Source: Macrolepiota albuminosa (lineage: Eukaryota > Basidiomycota > Agaricomycetes > Agaricales > Agaricaceae). Taken from it: 64,000 bases of DNA. Positions 32,452 through 45,432 of the stretch are shown here, one piece after another (position 1 is the stretch's first letter; every line of letters begins with the position of its first letter). The notes beneath the pieces were generated by a model. That model ran no database searches, had not been told where the DNA came from, and saw only the letters and a list, made by a program, of their open reading frames with translations. The stretch lies in NCBI GenBank assembly GCA_027475525.1, contig JAMWFC010000017.1:100420-164419 (forward strand), read 5' to 3'. Position numbers and translations under genes: made by a program.

Positions 32452-32612
32452 ATGGCTCATCCTTTGATTGAATAGGAGACAGAACCTTATTCTAGATTGG
32501 TATTTAGATACAAGCATGTATTTTCAAGACCAACTTTTCTCCAAATACTAAAGGCTTGTTCCATTCTTTTACCAGCTATCTAAGTTAAGACAGATCTCCA
32601 TGGTCTCTTACA
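32452..32612. repeat. direct repeat, likely chromovirus LTR remnant (copy 1)
   Basis: About 160 bp beginning ATGGCTCATCCTTTGATTGA and ending around CCATGGTCTCTTA. It aligns with 37861..38020 with mainly C/T and G/A differences. Confidence 0.6.
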
Positions 32613-33524
32613 CTTTTTTTTTGAATTGAGCAAGTGATCTTGAAATACTATCAATAGGCTTTGTATCTTGAGTTTCTTCAAGGCTTTTTGACCAACAGCT
32701 GTCAGTTATTCAAATATTCTAAGGCTCCACTCTTGCAGAGAAGGACCAAGATCAGTCTTGCTGGTGGTAATTCATTGTTTTGACAGAGTATAAAGAGGGG
32801 AGCCAGAATGGCTGCCTCTTCACATCTTTTTGTAGTCAGCTCCCATGAGAAAGTTGACTGTGACAATCTGGCTTGTACTTATTCACAAAAGATTCATGAA
32901 CAATGTTCTTGTTCTTACTCTATGTTTTGCTCTTGCCTTTGCTCCATGGTCTCCTCTTAAAAATCATTTTCTCTCATAGATTTGCCAATGCTGTTGTTGA
33001 AGATGGTCTCTATAGTGGATCTGTCCTTGTATACTACTTCTTCTTTGCCCCTACCATGCTCATTCTTGTCCTCAGATTTCTCTGATTCTTCCAACAATCT
33101 TTTTGGCCTCTCCTCTTGTGTGTCAACTATGCCTGCACCTAGAACTAACTTGTATACAGCAGAGGTCACACAGGTCTCATTGAGTCATGCACCAGTAATT
33201 GATAGAGGATCAATTGGACCTTGATAATTGAAGAAATTTGAATATAATTGTAGGCAATACTTTAGTCATAAGGAAATAGAGGATGAAAAACAAATGGAGA
33301 GGATTATGTTCAACATTAAATTAATCATATTCCAAAGTGTTGTGTCAGTCAAAAATTGTGTCAGCAAGAAGTCAAATCATTGTTCTGTAAGCAGCATGCT
33401 TATACTCATCCCTACTTTGCAATTTTTACTATTTTCTCAACTCTTTTTTCTTCTTTTCCTATTCATCCAACACCACTGTATCATTCATCTCCTTTTCACT
33501 TTTCCATTCATCATAGTCAGGCCT

Positions 33525-34664
33525 CTAATCTTGCCAATGAACAAGATACTGCATTCTACAACCCCATCTTCTCTCATCTAAAATACAATCAATAAAATGT
33601 TCTTCCTGTTCATTCTCTGTCACAATGGGTCTCAGCATCTCAAGACATCTGGTAGGAAACAATATATTGTTGTTAGGCACATGCAGTGACAGAAAATTGT
33701 CATGGAATTTATTAGTAATGTTCATTGTTTTTGATAAGTCCAAAACATATTCCGATGTGTCAGAAAACACTTCCAAAATCATAAAAAGACCATTCTGCCA
33801 TATTTTGCAATTCTTCTGTTCTTTTTTTGCATGTACTTGCATCTCCAATTAATAGTAGACAATATAACTTTGTCTTCTACATTGTACAGAATTTTAAGTG
33901 CATAATATCTGTTTGTGTGGTAAACTTGGTTTATTTTTGCCATTATCAAATTATCCATTATGTCTAAGTAATTTTCCTCAATTTCAAGCAAGCATGCAAT
34001 GCCAAATTCTCAGCAGGAGTATTGTGTAGAGGAGGTGGATATAGGGAGGAAAGTACTCAAGATGAAAATCCTAACTTTAGTTGAAAAGGCAAGTATCCTA
34101 TACAAGCATTGATGGTATTTATTATCTCAAATCTAATGCAAGAGAGAGCTTTGACCTACCCTGTTTATAGTTAGTCAACATGAATACATTGAACTATTGT
34201 TTTATTTGATTGCTCTGACACACTGTCTATTTGCAGATGAAAAGAGGTGGACATCTTGTGTTTAACGCCTGTCAGTTCTATAAAAGCTTGCCAGAACACC
34301 AATGTAAATAGAGTATTGCAATTTGTGATTATTTTATATAGGAGGCTGTTTTTGCAATACTAGTCTCTAAAAATATTTCCATAAAGTCCTCACTGGTCCA
34401 AGTTATCTTGCAAGGAGAAATTTGGATTTCAGCATCCACATAGCAAGTCATGAAGCAGAACTCATCAAAACCATTGTTTACAGATAAGAGACCCACAAAG
34501 TCTAAGGTTACTAATCTAAAACAACACTCCAGAATCAGAAAAGAATGTAGGAGCCCCACTAGCTTTTTGATACTAGATTTATTTTGTTGACACTCCATGC
34601 AAGATGGTATGTAGGCCTTGACAAGGTCTTGTCTCATATTGGACCAGTAATAAAAATAATGCAA
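33525..34664 (-). pseudogene. chromovirus integrase and chromodomain remnants
   Basis: 34329..34664 contains MRQDLVKAYIPSCMECQQNKS (end of the HHCC zinc finger) and LVTLDFVGLLSVNNGFDEFC (first catalytic Asp). 33525..33848 contains the C-terminal integrase segment GLFMILEVFSDTSEYVLDL and then EEHFIDCILDERRWGCRMQY and LVHWQD, a chromodomain with the W-Q-[GD] end. Chromodomains steer these elements to heterochromatin marked by H3K9 methylation. Confidence 0.8.
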
Positions 34665-34814
34665 AGAACATATGTCTTGTCCATCTCAAAATGCCCAAGT
34701 TCATTATGTGCAACTCAGAATAAATTCTTATAAAGACTCTTATACTTCAGCACTATCAGTTGGTTCCCAACATAAAGTAATTCATTTTGCATGTCTATTT
34801 CTGGTGCCAACATT

Positions 34815-36273
34815 TCATGTTCCCTGTTCTCTAAGATTCTTTTTTGTATAGTCATCAACCTTGTATCCCTCTTTAATCTGATTCATTATGTCCTCTTCTG
34901 CCTCCAATGTTAATACTGTCACTATTCCCACTTCTTGTTCAGAAAATCTTAACAGGGCATCCATGACCATATTTTCTTTACTCTTGATATAGTGCATGGT
35001 ATAATCATATTGTGTCAAGTACTCCATCTGTTGTGCCTGACATTTTGACAGGTCATGCTGCATATTGAAGTTCTTTAAGATTTTGCAATTTGTGTATACT
35101 TCAAAATGTGATTTCAGTAAGTCCATCATCTACTTATATAAGGCCTATATAATAGCAAGCATCTTGTGCTCTTACATGAGGTAGTTTTTTTCTGCCACTG
35201 TCAGTTGTCTTGAATCAAATGCAACAGGACGTGAGTACATTTTTCCAAATGCTAATACTGCTCTAGTCTATTGCTTGCTCATATCACAAGCCACAAAGAT
35301 TTTGTTGTCTTTTGAATCTTGATAGTCAATTATTGTGAGACAATTGCTGCTCACCACCAATTGCTTAATCTCTTTGAAGACAATCTCATGCTCTTTCATC
35401 CATGGTGGCAACACCAAATTAAATTCCTTCTTTGTAAGCAGCATCAAAACTAAAGTGTATTCTGCAAGCATGAATAAAAAGGTGGAAACCTATTAGACTA
35501 ATCTCAGAAATTAATGTATATGCTTAGCTCTCCTTAGTTGTGGCCAATTGAGAGTTTTTTTCTACTTTTGTCAAATCAGCCTCAATTTCTTTCTTTGAAA
35601 TATGATGTTCTAAGAAATTGATATTCATACAAAACAGATTACTCTTCTTTATAAAGCAGAACAGTTGGGCTTTTTGCAATGCTTCCAAAATTTTATGCAC
35701 ATTTTCCTTGTGCTCCTCAAGTGTTTTTGACCAGATTATGATATTGTCAAGGTAGACATGACAGATTTTGCTAATATAGTCTTGTAGCACCAATGTGACA
35801 TCTTGTTGTTGCATTGCAGGTACATTTCTCAACCTTATTAACATTACAACTGACTTTCAGAGACCAAAGGATGTCAAGGTAGCTGTGTACTTAATATCAT
35901 CAAGGTGCACAGGAGTCTGAAAAAAGATATTTGTCAAGTCTATTTTTCTCCAAAAACATGTGCCTGGTCAGGTGCAATTCACCAATAATATGTCATTTAT
36001 TTGGAATAGCAGAAAATTATTGAGAACCATATTTGCATTCAACCATTGATAATTATTAACTCATCATGGTAAAACTGAAGGATCTGCTTTCGGAATCATA
36101 AATAATGGACTGGCATATTGTGATGATGAGAAACAAATTCTGCCAGCCTTCACATGTTGCTCAATCAGGATTTTCCACCCATCACAGTACTTCCATGGGC
36201 AGGAGTATGAATGAGCAACTGTGGTTTTAGTGAGGGGCTTCACCTGAATATGATGGTAAATACTAGTAGGCAA
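34815..36273 (-). pseudogene. chromovirus reverse transcriptase and RNase H remnants
   Basis: 36064..36273 holds the RT start (YHHIQVKPLTKTT, GRICFSSSQYASPLFMIPK). 35524..35844 holds HVYLDNIIIWSKTLEEHKENV, motif C with YLDN in place of YxDD. 35268..35471 and 34815..35129 hold RNase H pieces including IIDYQDSKDNKIFVACDMSKQ-like and YTMHYIKSKENMVMDALLR. Stops separate the pieces; a G-to-A change explains the lost second Asp of motif C. Confidence 0.8.
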
Positions 36274-36567
36274 TTCACTGGCATGCAGAATATCTGATGA
36301 GAATTGATCTTAGTATTGATGCTTCATCCTCTCATTCATCTTCTTTAACTGAGATTTACCTGCCAGCACATCTATCCTCAACCTTATCAAGCCCAGTACC
36401 AACAGTTCATCTGTTGTTAACCTCTTCTTCAAATGTGCAAAATGTTCTGCATGTTGAGAAAAAAAGGCATTCAATTCTGCACATATAGGTTTTCTCCACT
36501 TCTCTATTGCCTTCTAGCTGTTCTGAATTCACTTTCTCTCCTTATGCTTCCTCTTCTTTTCTCACCT

Positions 36568-37700
36568 TCATCTGACATGTAGCTCCACAAAGATCTTACA
36601 CAAAGAAGTTGAATCAGAGGGGTGAAGTAAATCAAATCCTATCTTCTTATCAATAATATTGTTTTCTTCTGAGTCAATAACCAAGCCATTTTGTCTCACA
36701 AAATTCAACCCCAAAATAAGTTCTGAATGAAGATTTGAACAAACAATGAAAATTTGAGATTTAGAGTGCCATTGAGAGCATGGCAGTATAATTACAAGTT
36801 TTATATATTGTGTCAAAAGTTGCAAGTTACTCTTATTTCCTGAAGTGAAAGCACCAGAAACAGGAAGTGGGCAAGGAAGTTGTTGAGTCAATAGGCCAAG
36901 GTCATTTATGAGCATTATATAAATCAATGCTGGGGGGGCACTAGTGTCAATAAGTGTCTTTTCCACTCTGATCAGAGCAATAGAAGGCTCTAAGACAAAA
37001 CAAGAATAAGTGAGATGAAGGGAAAGCATGTACTCACTATCACATCACTACTAACTTTTTTGTCAGACAACTCTTTAAAAACAGCTGCAACCATCATGGA
37101 AGCAGCAGCTCCTTCTGATTCTCCAGCTGTCATCTTTGTTTTATTCTTCAAAAACTCCTTCTGCATTGCTAATGCAAACTCAGGTGTCATGTGTTGCTTG
37201 TTGTACTTTTTCAATTTCAGAGCCCACCCCTTGTCTAGTGGCAGCTCAATGATCCACAAACAAGTGATGATACTGATAACAGCTGGAATAATCATCAAAA
37301 ATCTTATGTTCTTCAGCTGTCAAAGTGTAAACATTAATGCAAAGGGTCACAGATACTATGCCTATAGATGTGGCTTTTGGACCAGCATCTGTTACAGTTG
37401 ATTTCATGTTCATAATATTTTTGAGCTGTGTTTTACCTGTAACAGTGATAGAATTAGCAAGGTATTTGCTAATCTAAGCCTTTCATGCAGCAATGATTTT
37501 GTTGATATCTGAAAGAGTACAAAGCCACTGGTTGAGATTGGAGATTTTATTATAACAATCATTTTTGTTACCAAGTGCATATTTCCTTTGACATCATCCT
37601 GACAGTGTAATGAAATATGATCATATAACTTCTTGGAGGGAATATAGAAATAGAGGAGTATCACAAGAATGTTGTTTGCTTCTTGCAACAAGCTAACCTA
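36568..37700 (-). pseudogene. chromovirus gag C-terminus and protease remnants
   Basis: Two gag-like frames (37410..37691 and 36990..37298) are followed by 36568..37029, which carries a retropepsin-like TLIDTSAPPALIYIM, the D-[ST]-G-A active-site position with Gly changed to Ser, and LHSELILGLNFVRQNGLVID, the usual ILG...L..H motif region of Gypsy proteases. Not functional as it stands. Confidence 0.6.
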
Positions 37701-37860
37701 AACATCAAAACTTTCATCATCAGCCTGCTTCTTTGACAATGTATGTGCAACCTCCCACATCCAATCAATGGACAAGACTATCTTTTAAAAATAAGCCATA
37801 AAGACAGAAAAGCTGAGTCCTCTCAATTCAACCTCATTCTTCCTTGCCCAGGTACATGCA

Positions 37861-38020
37861 GTGGCTCACCCTTTGATTAAATAGGAGACAAAACCTTACT
37901 CTGGATTGGTATTTAGATATGAGCATGTATTTTTAAGACCAACTTTTCTCTGAATACTAAAGACTTGTTCCATTCTGTTACCAGCTATCTACGTGAAGAT
38001 AGATCTTTATGGTCCTTTAT
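37861..38020. repeat. direct repeat, likely chromovirus LTR remnant (copy 2)
   Basis: GTGGCTCACCCTTTGATTAA... to about TTATGGTCCTTTA; partner of 32452..32612. Full LTR ends could not be fixed because similarity fades on both sides. Confidence 0.6.
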
Positions 38021-39241
38021 ATATATCCATTTACTGTATGTTAATTTATACTCATATCCTAGTAACTATTGCCCAATATTGGACCAACTTATAAGGTGTA
38101 AGAAGATTCACTCATACTCAAAGTTTATAAACTCATCAAGAAACTTTTAAATCTTGATATTACATGAGTGTGGAGCACAGAGCATAGAAACACTATTACT
38201 TTTTTGCAGTCATGTGACATTCAGAAAATGCTAATGCTAGGACTTTGTGATCTGTGGTCTGAATCGTTCTGTACTTAAGCTTAGTTCATATCATTCTCTT
38301 AGCTCAACTCAAGATATTATTGCATGATATCAATGTACATGCATACTCACAAGTAATATTAATCAATGCTAAACAAAATTTCAATAGCAGGTAACATTAT
38401 CAGTAGCTCACATATCAATACAGTTGTACTTGACGTGTCAATGTGTCAACATTTTGTAAACTTTTCTCACTGCTCAAATGGACCCTTGTTGAGAAATATG
38501 ATGCATAGCTTCGAAACATCATCTATAACATCATTTTTATCTTATATACATGTATGTTTTTCATTATTTTATTATAATATTTTTATTATGATATTATGAC
38601 ATATATTTATATTCATGGCTATAAATATTATATTGCACCATAGAGTCATATCATCTCTCAATATTTGACTCCAGTCTAAATCTTGTTTATTACTGTACAC
38701 AAATACATCATCATTTATCCATAATTCTGCATCAACCCTTCTGCTTATCAGAAATGTGGCAAGTGTCAACAGAAACTACTGGTTGACATGTCAAATTTAC
38801 TGCATAAAAAACAGGCAGGAAATGTGAGACAACATGGGCAGAGGAAAGATTAAAGTCAGGAAAGCAACAAGCAAAGTTCACAATGGAGTATACACAATAA
38901 GAAGTAGAACTCTAAATGGCACCAGTTGGTGTATGGTTCAAGAATCAAGTTGGTTGATGGCACTTATTAACATAGCTTGCAAGTATGTGTGCACAATAAT
39001 ATTATTCAATGATATTGAGTTGAGCTAAGAGAGTGACACAAACTAAGCCTGAGTATAAAAACAATTTGTACTACAGAATTACTGAGCAAGGATATTGGCA
39101 AACACAATCTGTGGCTTGTGCCAATCCCAGCTTTGGATGATGTACAGAGCATGCATAGCCCCAATTATGATATATGCGAGCCTAGTCTGGTAGACAAGTA
39201 AAAGGATACATACTGACAAACTAGCAAAAGTACAGAATGAC
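38021..39241. other. AT-rich sequence without recognisable genes
   Basis: Very AT-rich up to about 38830 (runs such as ATTATTTTATTATAATATTTTTATTATG), then less so. No element ends and no conserved frame before the LINE fragment at 39242. Confidence 0.4.
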
Positions 39242-40670
39242 ATGCTGAGGCACATGGCAGGCACGTTCCATACAACACCAATCAAGGTGCTAGAAGTTGA
39301 CATGCTGGTACCACTAGTCAAAGTCATGCTAGACATCATAGTTGGAGGATATGCAATCAGACTTCATAAATTAAGTGAGACTAATCCTATCATAGAACAA
39401 CTATTGGAGAAGTGGAGACAAGGCAGGCCAGCAACAATCCCACCACCACTCCTATCCAGGAAGGTGACAAGAAGCAAAAGACTGACAAAAATGACATAGC
39501 TCAAAAGAGTGTCAAGGAAAATGTACAGACCAACAGGAGGTGAGAACATTGATCCCTTCATCTTGCCTCCATGGCAGAGGACAGTGAAGGACTATGATGG
39601 ACAACTAAAGATAATCAAAGCACTCAAAGGATGCACCAAATTGAAGGAAGCAAAGAAACACAAGGAAAGGATAGAAAGGATGAATGAAGTACAATAGAGA
39701 TAGGGTCCTGGTGTACTCAGATGGATCTATGAAAGAGGAAGAAACAGATAAAGAGATCAGGAACATAGGTTGGGGGTTAGCCAGGTACTACCAAGGACAG
39801 GAGATATTCTTGGACAGAGGTGGTATGGGCCAGAGAGCAGAAGTATACAATGCTGAGCTGGTAGGACTGACTCAGACAATAAAAACAGCCTCAGATTATG
39901 CAAAAAGGAACACACAAGTAAAGCACATACACATCTTTGCTGACAATATAGTGGCAGTGGAGTCAGCATACAAACTAAAGCCAGCACTGAGTCAGAAACA
40001 GATAGTCAGAATCATGCACCTAGTCAACAAATTCCTGGGAGGAAACAAGGAGCGAATGGTGAATATAGAATGGTGTCCAGGATACAAAAATGTGGAGGAA
40101 ACAAGGAGCGAATGGTGAATATAGAATGGTGTCCAGGATACAAAAATGTGGAGGAAAATGAGCATGCAGATGAGGAGGCAAAAATAGGGACAGAGATGTG
40201 GACTCAGGACCTCGTCATGCTAACAAATGCAAAGAGAAAGACAAAAGAAAGCAGCTCTGAAGAAGTGGAAGAGTGAATGGCAAAGAATGTTGACCATGGG
40301 AGGATTTGCCATTGCAAATAGACTGCATCTGAGGTAGAAACTGAGGAAACATGTAATCCACACCCTAAGAGAAATATTTGGGAGGCTCACACAGTGTTGA
40401 ACAAAACGCACATTTATTAGTGAGTACTATGCAGAATTTGTAACTAATGAGCCCATAGGATGCCCCCGTAGAGAGCGATATCAGACGAGAGAATACATCA
40501 TTCAAGTATGCTCGAGATACAAAAAATATTGACATATACTGTTCAAAGCAGATGAACAGCTGGAATTGGGAATGCTACTGGGCACTAAGAAAGAAATCAA
40601 GGCCATGGTTAAATTTCTAGGAAAGTTAGGAGCGTTCACAAAAACAGGTACAAAGAACATATAGAAAACA
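39242..40670 (+). pseudogene. LINE fragment: RT end, RNase H and C-terminal zinc region
   Basis: 39242..39499 reads MLRHMAGTFHTTPIKVLEVD...GGYAIRLHKLSETNP, the linker after the LINE reverse transcriptase. 39684..40276 is an RNase H domain with VLVYSDGSMKEEE (first Asp), RAEVYNAELVGLTQTIK (Glu), HIFADNIVAVES (Asp) and IEWCPGYKNVEENEHADEEAK. Around 40320-40660 a C-terminal region reads IGCPRRERYQTREYIIQVCSRY. A 56-bp tandem duplication shifts the frame inside the RNase H. A GA-rich stretch follows. This fragment belongs to a different LINE lineage from the intact copy at 16.6 kb and resembles the fragment at 58.7 kb. Confidence 0.7.
40045..40156 (+). repeat. 56-bp tandem duplication
   Basis: ACAAGGAGCGAATGGTGAAT... 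(40045..40100) is repeated exactly at 40101..40156, with GGAGGAA microhomology at the junctions. 56 is not a multiple of three, so it breaks the RNase H frame of the LINE fragment. Confidence 0.9.
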
Positions 40671-41704
40671 ATGCTGACAATAGACAATGAAGAAAACAAA
40701 GAGGAAGAGGAGAGTTGGTGGAGGAGGATGGAAAGGGACAGGGAAGAGATAGAAGGTCTGGTGGAGGATGAAGTAGACAAGAGAGAGTAAAGGAGCAGAG
40801 GAAGGAGGGAAGGAAGAAGACAGAGCAAGATGACAGAACAAAGGATAGTGCAGCTAGGAATACACACTGTGGGAGGCCAAGACATCCTGTATACATGAAC
40901 ATGCAGGTAGAGCAGGAGAACCATAACAGGCCCACAGGCCAACACAGATCAAGACCCTGCCCTAACCTCCATACCCACATGCCCCACCTAAAGCGATCTG
41001 TGATGTAACCAAGCTAATTACACAGATCACCAAAAACCATGTGAAGAGAGTTCTACTACACAATGCTATGTTGAAAGGTGACAGACAAATAGATTACCAT
41101 CTATATATCTGGAGTAGAGTACGATACAGACTCTATCCCTGCCTCTTAGCCCTGCATAGTGGCTTGCCACTAGTAAAAATAAATCAGGCAAGTGAGTGAT
41201 AGGGGTTGCTCGGGGTTAATTTGAGCAATTAGATTAGATTCCTCCACCCTGTCATATTTGCACATACAATCCTGACCACTGGCCACTCTTCCCTTTGTCT
41301 TGCTGCCACCATTGTTATAATCACCACTTATAAGCCTGCAAGTGCAAACATAAAGACTTTGTCATCTCATACTGTGCTTGCAGATAAGCTATTATTCTAT
41401 TACTTACTCACAATAATTTAGTTGTCTCACACTGTGCTTGCAGCGCTGCCCACAAACTATGTCACACATCTTTTTTGTATCTCCAATCATGTAACAGAGT
41501 GTCATACTTGTTACTAGCATCAACAATGCTATATGCTTCCAGTAGAGTATTATGTAAGACAACATCTTGTATTCACTCTAGTTCTAGTCAATCCGATACT
41601 GCAGTCTGATTCAGCACTGTATGATACACACAAGATTGTTCTAGCTTATAACTAATGGTTACAAATCAGATCTAAAGCACAAGCACTTGCTTACACATGC
41701 TCTC
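40671..41704. other. purine-rich tract and non-coding sequence
   Basis: 40690..40830 is almost pure purine on the plus strand (GAAGAAAACAAAGAGG and similar), which makes the long, meaningless Leu/Ser-rich frames on the minus strand. 40980..41704 may hold the 5' untranslated end of the DIRS-like element that follows; its left terminus was not found. Confidence 0.4.
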
Positions 41705-42617
41705 TCAACCTCTCAGAGTTCCAGATGGTCGTTTTACTAGAACTACTCCAAGTCTCCCTGACACCAGCGTGGCTTCCTCAGAGACCACCATCACAGATAA
41801 GCTCAACAATCTTTGCAACTCCCATGCTGAGTTTTGAAACATGATGCAAGATCTTTTGACAAGGTTCAATATGGCACTGACAGCCACCTCCCTGCCTCCA
41901 GCCATGTTGGCACTCCTTGCAGCACCACTGCTGCCTGCAAACATGTTTGTACTGTTAGTCCCTGGCCCTGGCCTCAATGGTGCATCCTCTGCTGCCTTCC
42001 TTTCCCTCTGTTCTTGCTTTCCCAATGTTGACACTACAGTTATTGTGGCTATCATATCCCACAAGTTCAAGGCCATGGATTTACACAAGCTCAACTCTTC
42101 AAACCATGACAAAGAGACAGCCTATATGTTCAATGGCTCAACCAACTAGTTCAAAGTGAGCCACCACTCAGCAAAGGAGTATAAAGCCCCATTCTTGGTC
42201 ATTATCCCCCTCCAGTCCTACTTGGACATCTTGTCCTTTCACGTCAATGATGCTGCTGCCACCAGCTCTTTTTTCTGGTACACCACCCACCTTGTGAAAC
42301 TCATGGCTGAATATGAATAGGTGGCAGTATATGATTACAATGCCATATTTTTAAACTATTGCCACATGGAAATGGCAGTGGGCGACTACACTCAATGGGG
42401 CTGGCAGGACAATAACCTCCTCTCTGAGCACATCTATGCACATCGCAAGGTGACACCATCTAGGTCAAAAACTACAAAGAGTGCCAGCAGCCCAAATGAG
42501 CCGTGCAGAAAGTTCAACAATGGGAGATGTCTGACCAGCCCATGCCCATGGGGCTGGCTGCATACTTGTTCCACTTGTGAGAAACCAGAGCATTGCAAGC
42601 ACCAGCACAAGGATTAG
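41705..42617 (+). pseudogene. DIRS-like gag remnants
   Basis: Frames 41841..42149 and 42321..42617 are separated by a shift and stops. The second ends in a Cys/His cluster, CRKFNNGRC...CPWGW and CSTCEKPEHCKHQH, as in gag proteins of DIRS-group elements. Confidence 0.6.
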
Positions 42618-42964
42618 CCAGTAGGCCAGGCAAGGCACCATCTCAATGCCCCTCTGCCTTGCCTGGGCCAATTTTTGGGCATGTCTTTGTCTCTCAGTTT
42701 TTTGCCACTGGTTCCTCTTGTCAATGATCTACCTCTCCCCCTCTCACATCCTGACACGAACCCTTGCACCAATGCCCCCTTGCATGACATCTCACACCTC
42801 GCACACGTCCACTTCTTTCTCAATGCACAGGCTTAGTCCTACTACCTATGCAAGTACCCAGATACCTCCATTGTATGTACAATTAATCAAATAATACATG
42901 TTGGTGCCAACATCAGCTTTGCAGGGAACCCACACTAAGTCAATCCTGCCGCAACTTCAAGTCA

Positions 42965-44445
42965 GTGCTCCCAAACCCTGCAACCGTTTCAGCACTATTG
43001 TACAATGTTGCTGAGCAGATCGCTGCTGGGTGCACCCTGGGCCCTTTCTCCTGCCCCCTCTTTCCCAATTACCATGCATCATCCATCTGGGCTGTCATGC
43101 TCAAACGCTCAAACAAAATTTGCTGCATACACCACCTCTTATGGCTAGAGGGGAGCTCTGTGAATAACAGTATTGCAGACTCCGAGGCCTCAATCATCTA
43201 CAACATGATTGATCACGCTATACTTGACCTCATCATGTCAAGACCAGGCTTCCTGATGCTTAAACTCAATCTGGAATCTGCATTCCGCCACATCCTCATT
43301 TGCCAGGCTGACTGGCCACTTCTGGGCTTTGAGTGGGCAGGCAAATTCTACCATGACCTCGTTCTCATGTTTGGCATGTGCTTGGCACCATATATATTCA
43401 ATCTGCTTGCTGAGGCACTGCATTGGATTCTCCAGTGCAATGTCCCTGCATGTATTTGTCACTACCTTGATGACTTTCTTAGCATCTTCCCCCCTCATAC
43501 CCTTGCCTCCCTTGTCCAATGTTCTCTCTTGTGGGCCCACAATCTCAGCACCCAGCTTGGCCTCCAATTTCAGCCCTCCAAAATTATTGGCCCAGACACC
43601 ATGGTCAAGTTCCTGGGCTTGGAACTTGACTTGCACACCATGGAGGTTCAACTCCCAACTGACAAGCTCAACTTCTTAACTTCTTACAGGAGCTCATGGC
43701 AGCGTGGTGCAAATGCAAGACCTGCACTAAGCACGACCTCAACAAATTAATGGGGTCCTTGCAATTTACCTCACAAGTCATTCCCATGTCACGCACCTTC
43801 ATCCAGAGCCTTTACGATTTTGCAGCATCATTTCCCTTCAGCCCGTTCACCACATGCCAGATTCCCAGCTCAGCATGTCACGACATTGACTAGTGGTGCA
43901 TGGTCATACCACTGTGGAACAGCATCCATTTTATCTTGCTGGACCGCCACCACCTTGACGTATTTACAGATGCCAGCAGGTCGAAAGGCTTGGGGGGACA
44001 TTTTGGCACAAAATTGTTCTCAGCTTGCTGCCCATGCCACCTGCACAAAGCACACATTCAGGCAAAGGAAATGCTGGCCATTGTCCAAGCTATACTCTGC
44101 TGGGGGGACCAGTTTTGAGGTTGCCATGTTGTTTTCCATGTTGATAATGAAGCCGTCTTCAATGCCATCTGCAACACCTCCATATGATCTCAGCAAACCA
44201 TGCATCTTGTAAAGGATATGATAGCCCTAGCCTGCCATCTTGATTTTTTCTTTTCTTCTGAGTGGCTCCCCTTTGCTGTTAATTTGATTGCTGATGCAGC
44301 TTCCCATTTTGCTTATTCTTGCATATTTGCTATCACTCCTTGGCTCAATCAGGCACCCGCCTTGAAGCACCTCTGGCTTGGTGGTACAAGCACAACCCCC
44401 AGCACCTCAAAACTGTCGCTTTCTATCTTTGGCATGGACTCATGA
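42965..44445 (+). pseudogene. DIRS-like reverse transcriptase and RNase H remnants
   Basis: 42965..43750 shows RT motif A as LKLNLESAFRHI (the catalytic Asp of LDLESAF reads Asn), GMCLAPYIFNLLAEAL and motif C CHYLDDFLSIF (intact). RNase H follows: LDVFTDASRSKGLGGHFG, IQAKEMLAIVQAI, and VDNEAVF around 44140, with a frame change near 43690 and another near 44117. A G-to-A change explains the lost motif A Asp. Confidence 0.8.
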
Positions 44446-44459
44446 CCAGCACACAGCCG

Positions 44460-45432
44460 CACCTACTCTACAGGACAGCGCCAATTCATCCTTCACATCC
44501 AACTCAATGGCCTCTACAACCCAGATGGCTCCATCTTTCCAGCCTCACAGTGCACCATCCTGTCCTGGGTTGTGAGTCTTGTCCCCCGAGTTCAGTCTAA
44601 GACAATTAAGGCTTACCTGGCATCAGTACGTTCCCTCCACATCAACATTTACCAGCCTTTCACAGTCCTTGAATCTCCCGTGGTCCAGCGCTTGCTTCAT
44701 GGCATCAAACGCTTCCATGGCAAGTGCAAACAATGCCCAGTCCAGCCAATCATACTCCCAATCCTCAATGCATTGCTCGTGCAGCTTCAACCCAGCGCCA
44801 TGCCAGGCCACACCTCAATCTATGCAGCGTGCTGCCTTGCCTACTCCGGACTGTTGCGCAGCAGGGAGTTGACAATCAGCAAGAAAGGCAAGTACAACGT
44901 GAGCCTTAACCTTTCCTGCAGCTCCATCCAATTCCTGCCTGACTTTGCCAGCGCCACGCACATTCGGCTCACCCTCCTAGCCTCCAAAACCAATCCATTC
45001 AGGAAAGGCGTCACAGTCACGGCTGCCACAGTGCCTGGCCGCCCCTCCTGCCTGGTCACTGCCCTCAAAAGGATGTACATGGAGCTCCCCCGTAATGACA
45101 GTGCGCCACTCTCTGAGCAGCCGGACGGAACAGCCCTCTCGTATACCTTTTTCATCAAAACAGTCTGCAATGCTCTGGCTCTGGCAGGCATTGATCCAGG
45201 ACCCTACGCAGGCCACATCTTCTGCCATGGTGCAGCCTCAGCAGCAGCAGCGGCCAGATACTCAGACTACAAGATCCAGCTCCTCGGTCGCTGGCGGAGC
45301 AATTTATACAAACTCTATATCGAAAATGATCCTGTCCAGATACTCCACCTCTCTTCTCTCCTTCACTTGGCCTACACTCATCTAGCCCCTTTTGAGCCTT
45401 CAGCACTTCAGGACTTCACAACCATGGCTTGA
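44460..45432 (+). pseudogene. DIRS-like tyrosine recombinase, catalytic residue lost
   Basis: The frame is open from 44572 to the stop at 45432 (286 aa): VQSKTIKAYLASVRSLH (N-terminal SAM-like part), AYSGLLRSRELTI (first catalytic Arg), and the box AGHIFCHGAASAAAA...LGRW and YKLYIEND (tyrosine). In DIRS relatives the box reads H-S-F-R; here the Arg is Cys (CGC to TGC fits deamination). The enzyme would join circular cDNA to the genome, but this copy is probably inactive even though its frame is open. Confidence 0.75.

Larger units (their letters stand above)
32452..38020 (-). mobile_element. degenerate Ty3/Gypsy chromovirus
   Basis: On the minus strand the order is gag (about 37.7-37.0 kb), protease, reverse transcriptase, RNase H, integrase and a chromodomain at the end (33.5 kb), as in chromoviruses of fungi. 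A 160-bp direct repeat (32452..32612 and 37861..38020) brackets it and is probably the remains of the LTRs. All frames are broken and CpG is very rare. Confidence 0.75.
41705..45432 (+). mobile_element. degenerate DIRS-like tyrosine-recombinase retrotransposon
   Basis: gag-like frames, then RT and RNase H, then a tyrosine recombinase, all on the plus strand and with no integrase or protease: the DIRS order. Frames are interrupted by stops and shifts and conserved residues are lost (see parts). Terminal repeats were not identified; the Ngaro-like element begins 140 bp after its recombinase. Confidence 0.75.

Noticed and set aside
40502..40980. Several 70-147 codon minus-strand frames rich in Leu/Ser/Cys
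   Set aside because: They are the complement of a purine-rich tract and have no conserved motif.
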